From positions 1,984,001 to 2,048,000 of the forward strand of contig LSAX01000003.1 in the NCBI GenBank assembly GCA_001557505.1: a stretch of 64,000 nucleotides of DNA. The letters are read 5' to 3'. How positions within the stretch are numbered: the first letter of the stretch is position 1; each line of letters begins with the position of its first letter. The notes under the pieces were generated by a model. It had not been told where the DNA came from. It made no database searches and was given only the letters and a program-made list of their open reading frames with translations. Shown in pieces: positions 1-12,116 of this stretch. The DNA comes from Reticulascus tulasneorum (taxonomy: Eukaryota; Ascomycota; Sordariomycetes; Glomerellales; Reticulascaceae). The translations under genes and the position numbers were made by a program.

Positions 1-3000
1 GAGTATGTAATTATTGTATGGTGGTAGAGGTAGTGGAGAGGAGAGCCCGTGTAAGTAGAGGAAACATGCATGTGGAGACGCCACGGGCCAGAGCTTTCTT
101 TTATCAGGAAGAGACACGCGATGGCGTATCCGCAGATTATTGCCTTACACAGGAGCTTTTCTACTTCTATGACTACCTACGTAGTAGTACATACAGTACA
201 CACTCAGCTCGCAGCTTGATTACTGCTACGCCATGTACCTTGCTTTTGCTCCCCTTCCCTTCTCTCTCTTCCTTCCTCGTTCCCGCCTGCCTGCATGCAG
301 AGACGAACCGAACTAAGGCACTTTAGTCGCAGTAGTGGATTCGGAGTCTTGGGCTGGGTGGGTACAGATGGATGCATGCCATGTACCGTTGCCAAATGGG
401 CTTGCGCTGCGGTAGGTGCAAAAGGGTCCTTTGGGGTACCGAGCAAATAGACCCGGATACGGCCAACATGGGTTCTTTGGGACCGAGAGAAGTAATACGG
501 GATTATTTAAAAAAAAAACTTCATGGGGGTGGGTGGGAGATGTAAAACCATTGGCTGCTCTCACCACCATCCCCCCTGGACAGTTTGCGTATCTTGATTT
601 CCCTCCCCTGGTCGCCCTTATTCTTATTCTTCTTCCTCTCACGATGGCTTCTAAGCTTAGTGCTGAGAGCCTGGTCCTCAGGGGCAAGGGGGGAAGGGAG
701 GGCTGCTATGTACCATCCCCCCCCCCCCACACCCCCCTACGACCGCTTCCATCCAACTGGACGCCAGAAATCTCTCAATCGGTTGTTATTGAATGTTGCC
801 CGATGCAAGAAGGCTGCAGGCGGCGGCTTGGCCCATTACGACGCGTTTATCTCTGTGTGTACTGTACATATGCATGCATGCGTGTGTGTGTGCGGTATCA
901 TGCGAAAACAAACAGATTACACATACCTGTATATTGGTCCTTCTTCCTGATCCTTCTCTATCTAATTATCGACATATGTATGCCACTGTTTGTAGGCCAG
1001 CAGCGGTGGTTCCAACCACTGCTGCTGTCACACATCCCCATGGGCTCTTGTGCTACGATAGTTTATTGGAACACATGGCCGTTCGCCTCTCTCGTACAGA
1101 TTACCGGGTGGACGAGAACCCCCAACTCGGAAATCCGCCCCTCAAAACCCGCTCTCTTTTCCGCTTCTTCGTATCCCGCAGACCCGTATCTCTTTTCAAC
1201 CGAGCCGCCCTTCTAATTCCTCCTAGCAGGCCCTCTCTTTCTACTGTACCACATGCGTGGATACCGTACTAATACATTTTCACTCATAATACACCAGGCC
1301 TAAGCCGGGTCTTTCCCTTCTAGCCTAACTATCAGCGTAGTAAGCCTCCTTTTGGGGTCTCGATAGTAGGTTACCACCTAGTAGTAGTATCTACTAGGTG
1401 GTACGTGGTATTCGTGCTAAAGGACCGGAGGACGCAAACGGCCCGACCTATCAAACTCTGCTCGACAGAGTTGCCACCCTGAAAGGGCACCAATTGCCAC
1501 GGCATCGTCGACCCAGCTTGGCGGCCTCACCAACTTTTTTTTTGGCAAAGTTTGGAGTACCTCCGACTTTGCCTGGGGTGGTAGGTGCGCGTTTTGGTGC
1601 GGTGCGCTAGAGCCAGATCGTTTCCCTGCAGATCAAATTGGCGTGCAAGCCTGCTTTATTAGTGCCGCTCTCTGAAACTTTACATCCCCTCCGATCATCG
1701 TGCCACTCCAATACAAAAGGCCTTTCCCGATTTCCGCGTCCTGGGGTAATGAGATACGTAGTACGGACGTAGATGCTTCGCGGAGATTCAGTCTCGAAAG
1801 GGGGCACCAGGCTGCCTCAGAATGGAAAAAGGATCAAAAGAAAGCGGTTTTGGGGGCCGACCATGACGCCATGATGCAACCTCATTTCATTTCCCCTCTG
1901 CAGTGAGATAAACGTCGCGACAGGGGTGCAGGAGTTTTGCCCGAGAGCTGTACCCCGGTCTGGCATATCTCACTTCTCGCTTCTGCATTTTTCGAGAGAC
2001 GCAGCACACGTCACAGCGGAGCCGGTTTCTGCTGGGCGTCTGGAGAATCCTGGAAGTCATGCCACACATCGAGAAGCTGGGGAAGGGGGACAGAAGAAAG
2101 ACATTGATGGGGAAGCACACACGTTGGTTCCATGTCTAAAAACGACTTATCGCAGCTATCAAGCCTGCGAAGCGGATCGACATGTAGCCTCTTGCGCCAC
2201 AATGTGCCTTTAGTGCTGGTGTGGTGCACAATCAATCCCAACCAACAGACGAGAGAAATTGGACAAGGTCGGCCAATGAGACCCGCGAGGATCAATTAAC
2301 GAATCGCTCATGGCGTCCACGCTCCATGTAGTTTACACGTGTTGGGCCCTGTCCAAATGTATGGGGTGTCTGAATGGATGGATACATACTACGTAGTACA
2401 TAGTAGACGTTGTCCAACACGAGAAATGGCCCTAGTCACGCTCCCTTCCCCGTAATCTTGGTTCTTGCACAACTTCCCAGGAGAGCCCCATCGTCAAATC
2501 CTTGGAAAACCAAAAGGCCCATGTTGGCGTCGGATATTGGGGCCTCGTTTAAACACCTGCCAACGCCAACCCACTCGTTGACATGTACGTACCAAGAAAG
2601 CGGAGAGCTGCATACATAGTGCATAGGGCACAGCGTGTGGTCTGTGCCGCAGAACCTGCTCCGTGCCTCGACAGTGTTTCTCGTTCGCTTGGTGGTGCTG
2701 CCTGGGCCCCCCTTGGGCCAGCCCATCTTCTAGTGAGGAGGTGTCAGATCATATGTATTTGACCATGATACGCTGTATGTATCTATGTATACTGGAATTG
2801 CAGGTTCCTACGTGCTAGGCCGGATACAGTGAAGAAGGCATGATGAGAATGTGGGGGATATCAATCCCGCCCCGGCGGATGCTTTGGCGGCGTGGAGTAG
2901 ATGCCCACGTATCTATTGGAGGATAATCTTGAGGCATTCACACGGAACATGGCCAGGTTTCTAATTATCCAGAACAACTTCTCTCCTTTTATAGGTTGGC

Positions 3001-4184
3001 AGTTGCCCAAACGCCCGGGCACAGCTCTACGCATCGGCCGTCCTCGTCACCCATTCATTAGGATGGGAAGGTGAGGAGGTCGGACTTGGGAAGCCCTTCG
3101 TTGGACTCTCGAAACGAAACGGGTCTCTTGGAACTCCGACCTTGCCGGCGTGAATCTACACCGAGAAACCAACCAACCAAAAGTCCTGCATAATGCAGAC
3201 CTTAAAAGCGGCACCCCTTCCCGAGACTCCTAAACCTAAGCCTAAGGGAGAGCAAGTCTAGGCCCGTTAAGCAACGGGGGACAGCACCCAGAGGCGCCGT
3301 CCGCCATGGTTTAGGTTTGAGCTTTGCATCGTCACGCAAACTCACAGTGCGTACCAAGGTGGGATGAGGCAACCCCGGAACGATCACCAAAACACAAGTT
3401 TATATCTTTCTTTCTTTCTTTCAGAGGGACAATTATATTCCTCGGTCCTAGTTATCGATGGGAATGGAAGTCCTCCCCCAGCTCTGTACGCAACGTACAG
3501 CGCGAAGGAATCAATGGATCAAATGTATGAATGAATGGATGGATGGGCCATGCTATCGTACATGACATGCAACCAACCCTGGGCCGCCATCCTCGCCGCC
3601 CTCAGACATTCCTTCCAGTCCCTTCCCCCATCTGCATTTTCTCTTTGTCATGTAAACTGCCCATTCGGTAAATATCATCACGTAACTCGTCGTACAGATC
3701 ATGCCATTGCCCAATATACCCGATGATGAAGCACTCAAAAAGGACAGTGTTTCCTCCCTCCCAAAAATAAAGGCAGCAGTGATTGATTTGATTCTTGCAA
3801 AAAGCCCCTCCACCCTTTCCCCGTCTTCCAGCAGATAACTGATATATATATGACTGGCCAAAACCCGACAGTCTGGCCTTGCCCTCTTTAAACAAAGAAA
3901 ATGAGCCAGTCAACACCATTTCCCAGCGCCTTCTCCAGCGTCTTCGTAATAATTGTGAGTGTCAACGGGTGCGTGCGTTCAACAAATCGTTGAACTAGGA
4001 TGATTCTCAACAGGTAGTAGCCGATCAGATCCAACGACAATCTTTGTCCCATTGCTAAGTCCACCAATGTGCCTTTCCTTAGATTTCGGCGCAACTGTGT
4101 AGGCATCTTATCCTCCCATGACACGCGGGTATCTTTTTGATCTCGTCTCAGGGCGCGGACGGCGGTGCTTGCCCGCACCATCTC
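1..4184. other. Gene-poor intergenic stretch
   Basis: No protein I can recognise is encoded here on either strand. The open frames are short, low in complexity or start at non-ATG codons. The stretch holds simple repeats: a C-run near 718-728, TG/ATGC repeats near 868-893, CTTT repeats near 3408-3421 and GAATGGATGGAT near 3530-3544. It also has a 13-bp inverted repeat at 1372-1403 and three copies of TACGTAGTA-like palindromes near 178, 1755 and 2390. The segment just left of 4185 is probably the 3' untranslated region of the minus-strand kinase-like gene. Confidence 0.6.
1372..1403. repeat. 13-bp perfect inverted repeat (hairpin)
   Basis: Positions 1372-1384 (TACCACCTAGTAG) are the exact reverse complement of 1391-1403, separated by a 6-nt loop (TAGTAT). 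It lies in non-coding DNA, and no T-run follows that would suggest a bacterial-type terminator. It could be a recombination scar, a MITE-like remnant or an RNA hairpin; the sequence alone does not decide. Confidence 0.75.
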
Positions 4185-6049
4185 CTATCGTTCACTCTCA
4201 GGCTTCTAGGAGCCATGCCGAGTTAGTAAACCGAAGCTTGGTCGCCACCATGGCCTGCATAGACAGCAGCAGCCGGCCACGGCTCGGGCGATCTCACCTT
4301 GGGCACACGGATGTTTCGTAAACCTGCGAACCCGGCCCCAAGATCTCGGTCCTTCTCGCTGCTCGCCGTGCTACTGGCGCCGCTGTTGGAGAAGCCGCCG
4401 CTGCTGTTGGTCCTCGAGTGGACCAACGCCCTTGGGCTGAACGTCCCGCTACTCCGCTTTGGTGGCTTCGGGATCGTCATCGCATCGCCGTTGGGTGTCG
4501 TTCCCTGGATGCGTAGTTGCCCCATGCCAAAATCCCAGCCCCCGTACTGGTGAACGCAGTGCGGTTCCATGATGTCGCAGTACTCCGTCAGGATTTGATA
4601 CACTCGCTGTTGGACCTCGCTGGCCGCTGGCCTGTCGTTCGGGTTCGCAGAGAGCATGCGCGCAACGATGTGCAGCATTGGTACGACCCCCCGGAATACT
4701 GACCCGCCATCACTGTCCGATGACTTCTTGGAAGCGTCCTTGGCTAATGTCGACATCCAAGCCTCCACCTGCCCTAGATTCTTGTGGAATGACGAGTCCA
4801 GCACGGCACCGCCGCGACCAGGCGTCTTGTGCTTAGCCGCTCGATGTGTCGCGAAAGTTTTTGTGCCCTTCTTCAATAGAAAGCTCATCATCTCCAGCAT
4901 AATGCACCCCAGCGAGAAGATGTCTGCCGCCTGGGGGTTCAGATGTGGATTGGGGGTTTGGAGCATTGCGTTGGGACTGCTCGGGTTCTCACCTCGGGGG
5001 ATGGAGATGCTGGTGTGGGTCTCGGGGGATGTGGACAGTGTAAGTGTCGCCTTGCGGCTGATGGGACTCGTCGGACCACTAGTTGGCCGGAACCATTGTT
5101 CAGGAGCGGCATAATCGTAAGATTCCCGATCGAAAGAATTCTTATCGGCATTGCCGCCAGCCAGGGCCTCGGAGTTCAGCCGCGTGAAGTCGGAGTAAAA
5201 GATATGAGACTGGTTGTTCAGCAGGATCGTCGAGGGCTTGATGTTGCCATGCGAGAGCCTTTTGGCGTGAATGTAGGCGAGGGTGTCAGCGAGGCAGAGC
5301 ATCCAGTTCATGATGAGACGTCTCCGATCTTTCTTTAGCTGGTTCTTGAACGACGATGGCGTTGTAGCAAGGAATGACTTGAAGTTGAAATCATTCGCCG
5401 GGGTAAAGAGGACATATCCCGCCCCCTGATGGACATATGAGGCAAAGTAGGAGACTAGATGGTCGTTCTGAACGCCTTTGATATTGTTGACAGCGTCCAG
5501 GAACTCATCCTGAGATAGGCATCCGGGGCCGGTACCCAGAGGGATTCGACGACGACAGAAAACCTGGGTTGGAGGATAGTTGGGCAGGATGACTTTGTCG
5601 GTCGTGTGGCTTCCGGCCAGTCCGGGTCGTCGCTCGACTACGTCGAGTGGTACAACTTCCGAATCGGAGAAGATGGTGTGCTGACCCTTTTGCAGGGTGT
5701 TCAGAAGATAGTAGAATTGGCGAAGATAGAACTTCCTCTCGATCTTCTCGTCCTTGACGGCCGTCAAGGCTAATCGTTCAACGTGCTCCTGAGGGATAGG
5801 GAGATCATGGTCATCCCAAGAGTCGTCGATGATGCCGAAGATCTGATCCGGAACGCCAAGATCCAGCAGGATCATGAAGATGCGCTTTGCCTTGCCATCT
5901 ATCCACTCCCAATATGTCCCATCCGTCAGTCCACCACCGAAAGCCAGAGATCGGTCCAGGCGCTGGATTTCCTCGGGGAGGAGGTGTTGACAGACGAACT
6001 GTCGAGTGACAGTAGCGTCGATTTTGGCGGCATCCCACCACTGAACCAT
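4185..6049 (-). CDS. Kinase-fold protein, probable pseudokinase
   Basis: Read from ATG at 6049 as one long exon. It shows a protein-kinase fold with an unusual active site. The catalytic-loop HRD is HGN (residues about 267-269, followed by IKPS), the DFG is DFT (about 287-289), and no clear glycine loop or VAIK lysine is visible before it. The APE motif is kept (about 315-317). The tail is Ser/Pro-rich. Family knowledge says such changes usually weaken or abolish phosphotransfer, so I infer a pseudokinase or scaffold. Two C-termini are possible. The frame runs to a stop at 4223 (608 aa), or a 92-nt intron (4297-4206), with donor GTGAGA, a perfect TACTAAC branch site and a TAG acceptor, joins a 7-codon last exon ending at 4185 (590 aa). 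A GTAAGT...TAG pair at 6112-6057 may be a 5'UTR intron. Substrate and pathway are unknown. Confidence 0.8.
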
Positions 6050-9000
6050 CGTGATACTACCACGCTGACCGCGAAACGTGCATTACTATCCTTCTTCAGC
6101 TGCGGCACTTACGAGCTGGTCTTACGAACGAGAGTTGAGGTAGGCAGGGTAAGAGGTTTATGTTTGATCCCAGGAACGGGCGAATTTGAATGGGTTCCTG
6201 GCGTTTACGGGGGTGGTACTGATGGGCCGCTTAGTGCGGAGCAGAGGGAGTGACCGGGCGTGCGGGCTGCATTGTCCTCAGCACTTTATGTATGGAGTTT
6301 GCGATCCACAAAAGCGGGCGGTTCCCAGGGTGAAGTGGATAGAGGAAGTGCTTATCACGCTGCCCACAACTAGGGGATTTCTGCCCTTCTCTACACTGGC
6401 ATAAGACTTGGCCATGATTGGCGGAGGATCGTGCGAGATAAGAAGCTAGGTGTGAGTGGCCACCGACGACTTTTGGTGTCAATCCACGCATGAGGCGCCA
6501 CAACCTGCCCGCAAAACCCGAGCGCGGGATGGGGAAGAGAAACAGCAAAGTGTGTGGTGCCCCTCCACTTGATAGGGCGTCGGTCACTAACCCGTAGTCC
6601 TGCAGGATGTACGTGTGTCTGTACCCATTCCGCAGCCTGCCCATGTCCCCCAATCTCCCGAGCAAAGGGAGCTTGGCGTCGTTTTGGCGCGCATAGGCGA
6701 CGGATTGCACGCGACACACTGAGGGCTGGACTCGAGCCAAAACCCTGAAAAGGGACCCTTTCACGACCAACTGATCATGCCACAGCGTGGGCTTGGTGGG
6801 GTTAAAACACTCACAACTGCGTGTTTGAGGCTGCGCAGTCCTAACGAACCCCCACCCATGCTATCGCTAGGTCATTTTCCATAAGTACGAATAAGTGTGT
6901 GAGACATATAGATAGTGTAGAGGCAGGCAGGCCAGCACTCGCCGGTCGCCCTCCTCGTTCGTGAAACGGGTCGAACCATGCTCTGGAGCCACAAAAGCGT
7001 TCCGACAATCAGCGGGAATTCTCAACGTCGGTCCATGTGGAGAACGGTATGTACGAAGCCCTGGGCCATGCCAAATAGCCACTGAATAGGCAAATCACAA
7101 GACCTCGCAGCGCAGTTGAGCGGGCGCTGGGAGAACTACTTACTGTACTAGCCGCTACACGAGGGGGATTGGGGTTTCTTTGGTGTACGTGGTGGTACGT
7201 AGTGTCGTACAAACCTCATGCAGGCGGGCAAACAATCGAGACGGCGGGGCACGCACCGTGGAAACCGGCGGGATGGCTCTGCAGATGGCCCCCCAACTTC
7301 CCACCCTCCCTTCCTGGCCCTAGTCGGGTTCCCAAAACGACACCCAACAAGCCCCAGTGGATGTATGTACATGCTAAGGGCTGTCCAGGGGTGTGTGATC
7401 CCCCCTCCAATTCCCGCCGAGCTGGTGACTGGAGGATGGTCTGACAAGCCAAGCGACAATTCGAGGTTCCATCTGGAACCCCGCCGCCCGAGAAGCTATG
7501 TATGCCAGGCGTGGCTGCTGTGCGCTGTCGAACCCTGCATCTTGCAGCATTATCAGTATTCCTCGAGCTGGTTCTGGCTCGCCTGCTTTGACCAATCCAG
7601 GGCGAAGTGGCTTGGTCACAGCTCCAGAAGAGATAAATATAGGGATGATCGTATCCCAAAGACGTGGACGGGCCTTTCGACAGATATTGGGAGGTTTGAC
7701 GAAGGTTTACATGGCGGGGTAAAAAGTGGTGACCTCGAGGTAGATTTTTGATTCTTTTTGGTGTGCACTTTGCTCTCTGACGAGGAAGGTACATACAGAC
7801 AGACGCATGATTCCTTTCTTTGCAATTGCGGTACACATCTAACTTTACCTACCTAGGTAAGTATCAAGGTATCGTTTTTTTTTCTCTCTTTTCTTTCTCT
7901 TTTCTTGGCTTCAAAAGATAACCCTTGCCTATTTCTCTTCCTCGACACCGAATGAAGGCTCTTCTCGGCGCAGCCTGCCCACCACTTCAACCCTTTTCCA
8001 CTTTTCCAATCTCCCCATTTTTGTCCCGCAAACGACGATCCAGAAGCCAAGCCTGGGCCAAGGAAGCAACTTTCCCTCATCACACACAACACACCACACA
8101 CACGCACACTCTCACACGCTCACTCACACACTCACCCCATTCTCCTCTTTTTCGTTGCCCTTCCTGCACACTCCATCCATCACCATACATTTCTTGTGAT
8201 ATTTGGGCCACGACCTGAGCCGATCACACATCCTGTTGCTGCAATCCCTCTTCCCTCCGTCCTACCGAGCTGCGTGTTGCCCAGATGGTCTTACCGAAGC
8301 CAAACGTGGGGTAATAATTAGTCCGGCGTAATAAGTCAGGGCGAAAAGCGCCCGCGCCCGCAATTCGAGGCCCGCAACGTCTCTCTGCATCTCTTGACTC
8401 GAAGCAAATCGTCTTTGCTTAATAAAGAATCATGCAGCTTCCGCAGCACAAACCCGTCTCGCGATGGACGATCTAAAGTTCCTATTCATCGGCTGATCGG
8501 TGAGGCTGCGGGCTGAGAGTATGTACATTCCTACGATTACATGCTTCACCCCGCCTTTTGCATCCCTCGTTTTAGGCCGCTCTCCCCGAACATTGGCATC
8601 TGCAATACCCACCTTATTCTGCTTCGTATGGCATGCGATGTTCACGGGTGTGCAAATCTTTGCTCTGCGCTACCGTCCCGCCGCATGAGGAACCCGATTT
8701 CCATGTCTAAAACTGTGCGGATGTGGCCTGTGCCGTAGTTCTCTTGAACAGGTTGGTGTGGGTTTTTTTTTTCATCTTACAGGCTCTCACTGTTAAGTTA
8801 AGCCTCACAGATTGTGCGCCATTTTTACTGTCGTTCTAGCCCATCAATTTCCTGTTCAATAAACATATGACCGCGTGTACATGCTTCTAAAGGGAGTGTA
8901 TTCGCCCCAAGTTCTCCCTCAGTGGGGGGCGAAACAGTGACAGAAGAGTGTTTAGATCGAGAATTCCAAGATACATATGCCGCCGCCCCCCCCGTCGCCT

Positions 9001-10343
9001 GCCGTCGGACACGCCGTCGCGTGTCAGCTCATATATTTCACAAACTTGGGGCAAACATCATGATTGTCACTGCAGCTTCGTCCCTGCAACTCCAGCGTCA
9101 TCCAGGCGAACTTGCACTCTCCGAGACAGGGATCGTCACAGGCAACCAAACTCATCACTGGCTCTCGCTCTACAACTGCCCGCTGCAACCGACTCCTTGA
9201 CGGGGGCAGTCTACATGGGCCCGAGGATAACGCCGGAACGAAGGAACGGCCCTTACGAGAATAACTCGGACCCTGACTTGATTACCGTTGGACTGGAAGT
9301 GATACCCATGCGCAGGGCAGTCGAAACATGTTCTAATACGGAAATACGATTTGAAATGTGCCATGCTTGATTGGTGGCCACTGGTTTCTACCTGCTTCAT
9401 GAATCCTGTTATTTCTTTCATGAGTTCTTGACTCTCAGTCTTGCTAGCACTGCATTCAACGAGCGTCAATAACCTCTAATCTTGGAGTTCCTACGCGGTG
9501 AGACGGAGCATTTGGGAGGAGGCAACGCTAAGCCTTCCTGTGCACTTCATCAAGCGGTGTAGGACAAGCCGCATGTATCAATGCCGGATTCTTCCCAATC
9601 TCAGAAGTTCTCGGAACTGAAGCAAACTGGTAGAATAACTGTCGGGCCGTCACTGGAGGAAACCTGCGGGAGTGGCAGGGTTTGTTGGTGGCTGCCTTGA
9701 GACTTTTCCCTTCCCACCTATAACTTCGTAGTATTCACAATCGCGCATGGAATAGCATAGGCTCAAAGGATTCTGCGGCATGTATTCGTTCTTGGAGTAA
9801 CGTGGGCCGCATACCACGACAAGAACATACGTATCAAGACCAACGACATCGATTGAACCTTTGACACTAATGAGTTCAACAATTTCTTGACCCAGATACT
9901 AAGCAGACCTTAAACAGAAAAGTTGGCTTGCGTCAATTTATTCTTAGGAGAAGGTACATGCTATTGCCATATTTGCCTATGACCATGATGTGATATAGGG
10001 CTCTCGATTCAGGTTGATTATGCTGGAATTTGCAAGTACATTTTGAGGACTACGTACTCGGTAGGCTACGGAGTATTTAGCAATAAACTGGCCAGCTACG
10101 TAGTAAAAGCAGCTCAGGAAGTATGGGGTGTCTTGGCGCGTGACTAATATAGCTCGTTAAATGGGTACATTAGCCATCACATGATCCACCAGGCCAACTG
10201 AAGTACCTTTCCAACATTACCTTTGGACGACCTCGGACCAGATTGCTGACTGTGAACCTTGAATTCCACTACCTGGGTTAGGAAATAAACACATGGCACA
10301 TTCCTAGTCGGATGGACTGGAGCATGATCCTTTGACCAAACGT
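6050..10343. other. Long intergenic region, 4.3 kb
   Basis: No recognisable coding gene. The first few hundred bases are the promoter side of the minus-strand kinase-like gene. Positions 7855-8300 look like a plus-strand fungal promoter or 5' leader: a CCTACCTAGGTAAG palindrome near 7849, a pyrimidine-rich run at 7877-7908, CA/CTCA repeats at 8088-8135, and C/T-rich sequence to about 8285. The only ATG that follows (8285) opens a frame of just a few codons. TACGTAGT motifs occur near 7196 and 10097. A non-coding transcript or a decayed gene is possible but unproven. Confidence 0.5.
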
Positions 10344-12116
10344 ATGCCCTTCAGAGAAGCCTACAGGCTCGATGATCGGTCACATATCGCCAGCATGCCC
10401 GACTCGGTGGAAGCGCCGCTGATACGCAGCCGCCAGCGCGAGATCGACGAAGATGAGCTCGGGCAAGGCGACAACCTCGATTCCGAGGGCCTGGATGCAT
10501 TGCCATTGTCTCCAAAGGCCATAGATTCCCCTCCTGGGCTATTCATCTGGCTGCTTACTCTGGCTGCCGGCATCAGCGGGCTCTTGTTTGGCTGTAGGAT
10601 CCCTTGGACAACCCGAGTGCCGCAAGTGAAGACGTTTGACTAAGACTATGCAGATGACACCGGCGTAATCTCCGCGACGCTCGTTTCAATCGACACGTCT
10701 CTCTCCAACCGTCTCCTCACCTCGCTGGATAAATCCATCATAACATCTAGCACCGCCCTCTTCGCCCTGCTCATCTCGCCCTTCTCGTCCGTCATAGCCG
10801 ATGCATTCGGCCGCAAGCGCGTTATCCTCCTCGCCGACCTGCTGTTCATAGTAGGAGCACTCCTCCAAGCCTTCAGCACCACAGTCGCATGGATGGTACT
10901 TGGGCGAGCCGTGGTCGGTGCCGCAGTGGGGGCTGCGAGCTTCGTCGTGCCGCTTTACATTGCGGAGCTGGCCCCGGCGACGCATCGAGGCCGGCTGATT
11001 ACCATGAACGTGTTATTCATCACGCTGGGACAGGTGGTCGCTTATATCATCGGTTGGGGATTTGCCGAGTACGGTGACAAGAGTACGGGTTGGAGGTGGA
11101 TGGTTGGGCTAGGGGCTCTGCCTGCTGCTGTGCAGTGCTCGGTTGTCGTCCTCATGCCTGAGACGCCGAGGTGGCTGGTCAAAGTTGGGAGATCAGCTGT
11201 TGCGAAAGAGGTCATTGAAAGAGTTGCTGGAGTTGGTCGCGGAAGGGCGAGCAATGCCGAGGCAGTTGTCAAGCAGATCGAGATCGAGGTGAGAGAAGAG
11301 CGTGAAGCTAGAAGGCATCAGGAACATACGGGGAACTCGCGATTGAAATGGCTCGGCGGGTGGAAAGAGTTGCTGGCTACGGGGAAGAACCGGCGTGCAT
11401 TGGCGATTGCTTGTCTTCTTCAAGGCTTACAGCAACTATGTGGCTTCGTGGGTTACTCCTTCTTGCTATGCGCCGGGCTCAGCTAAGCTAACGACTGGCA
11501 GAATTCTCTCATGTATTTCTCTGCCACCATCTTCACGCTTGTGGGGTTCAGCGTCCCAACTCTCACGTCGCTGACTGTGGCCATTACAAACTTCTTATTC
11601 ACGGTCGCGGCTCTCTTTCTCATTGACCGCATTGGGAGGAGACGGGTCCTCCTCTACTCACTTCCGTTCATGGTGGTTGGCTTAGTCCTCGCAGCCTACG
11701 GGTTCTCACTCCTCGATCTACGGCCCGACACACAATCCGCACAAGCTACAGCGGCTCCCTCTCTCTCGGAGCGCAGCGCGGCGCTCGTGATATTGTTCAG
11801 CATCATGATTTACGTGGCGTCGTACGCGATTGGGTTGGGCAACGTGCCGTGGATGCAGAGCGAGTTGTTCCCGTTAGGGGTGCGGTCCCTCGGGAGTGGC
11901 GTCGCTACGGCCACCAATTGGCTAGCGAACTTTGTGGTTGGGCTGACATTCCTGCCCCTAATGGACGCGCTGAGCCCATCGTGGACCTTCATCTTGTATG
12001 CAGCCGTATGCGTGGGTGGGTATGGCTTGATATGGCGGATCTACCCGGAGACGGCCGGGCTGAGCCTAGAGGAGGCGACTTCGCTCCTGGAAACCGGGTG
12101 GGGAGTCAGGCAGTGA
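10344..12116 (+). CDS. MFS sugar/myo-inositol-type transporter
   Basis: Three exons: 10344-10593, 10654-11447 and 11502-12116, giving 552 aa. Both junctions are phase-checked and restore the family motifs LLFGYDTGVIS and LCGFNSLMYFS. It is a 12-helix major facilitator of the sugar porter family. Visible hallmarks are the GYDTG motif in helix 1, a GR-rich first loop (ADAFGRKR), the PETPRW motif after helix 6 and DRIGRRR in the second half. The helix-4/5 region (VLFITLGQVVAYIIGW) resembles proton-coupled myo-inositol transporters of the Itr1 type, so inositol or a polyol/hexose is the likely substrate, imported across the plasma membrane. The start is the first ATG in frame; an ATG at 10324 runs into a stop at once. 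Substrate assignment is inference, the family is firm. The second intron carries a CTAAC branch site. Confidence 0.9.

Noticed and set aside
416..1216. Open frame of 266 codons in the first kilobase
   Set aside because: Low-complexity, C/T-rich translation with no recognisable motif, overlapping several other frames of similar quality.
3888..4181. 97-codon minus-strand frame after the kinase-like gene
   Set aside because: It falls in the expected 3' region, has no motif, and lies directly after the stop of the spliced form.
6231..6770. 179-codon minus-strand frame upstream of the kinase-like gene
   Set aside because: No ATG at its start and no motif; most likely promoter and leader sequence.
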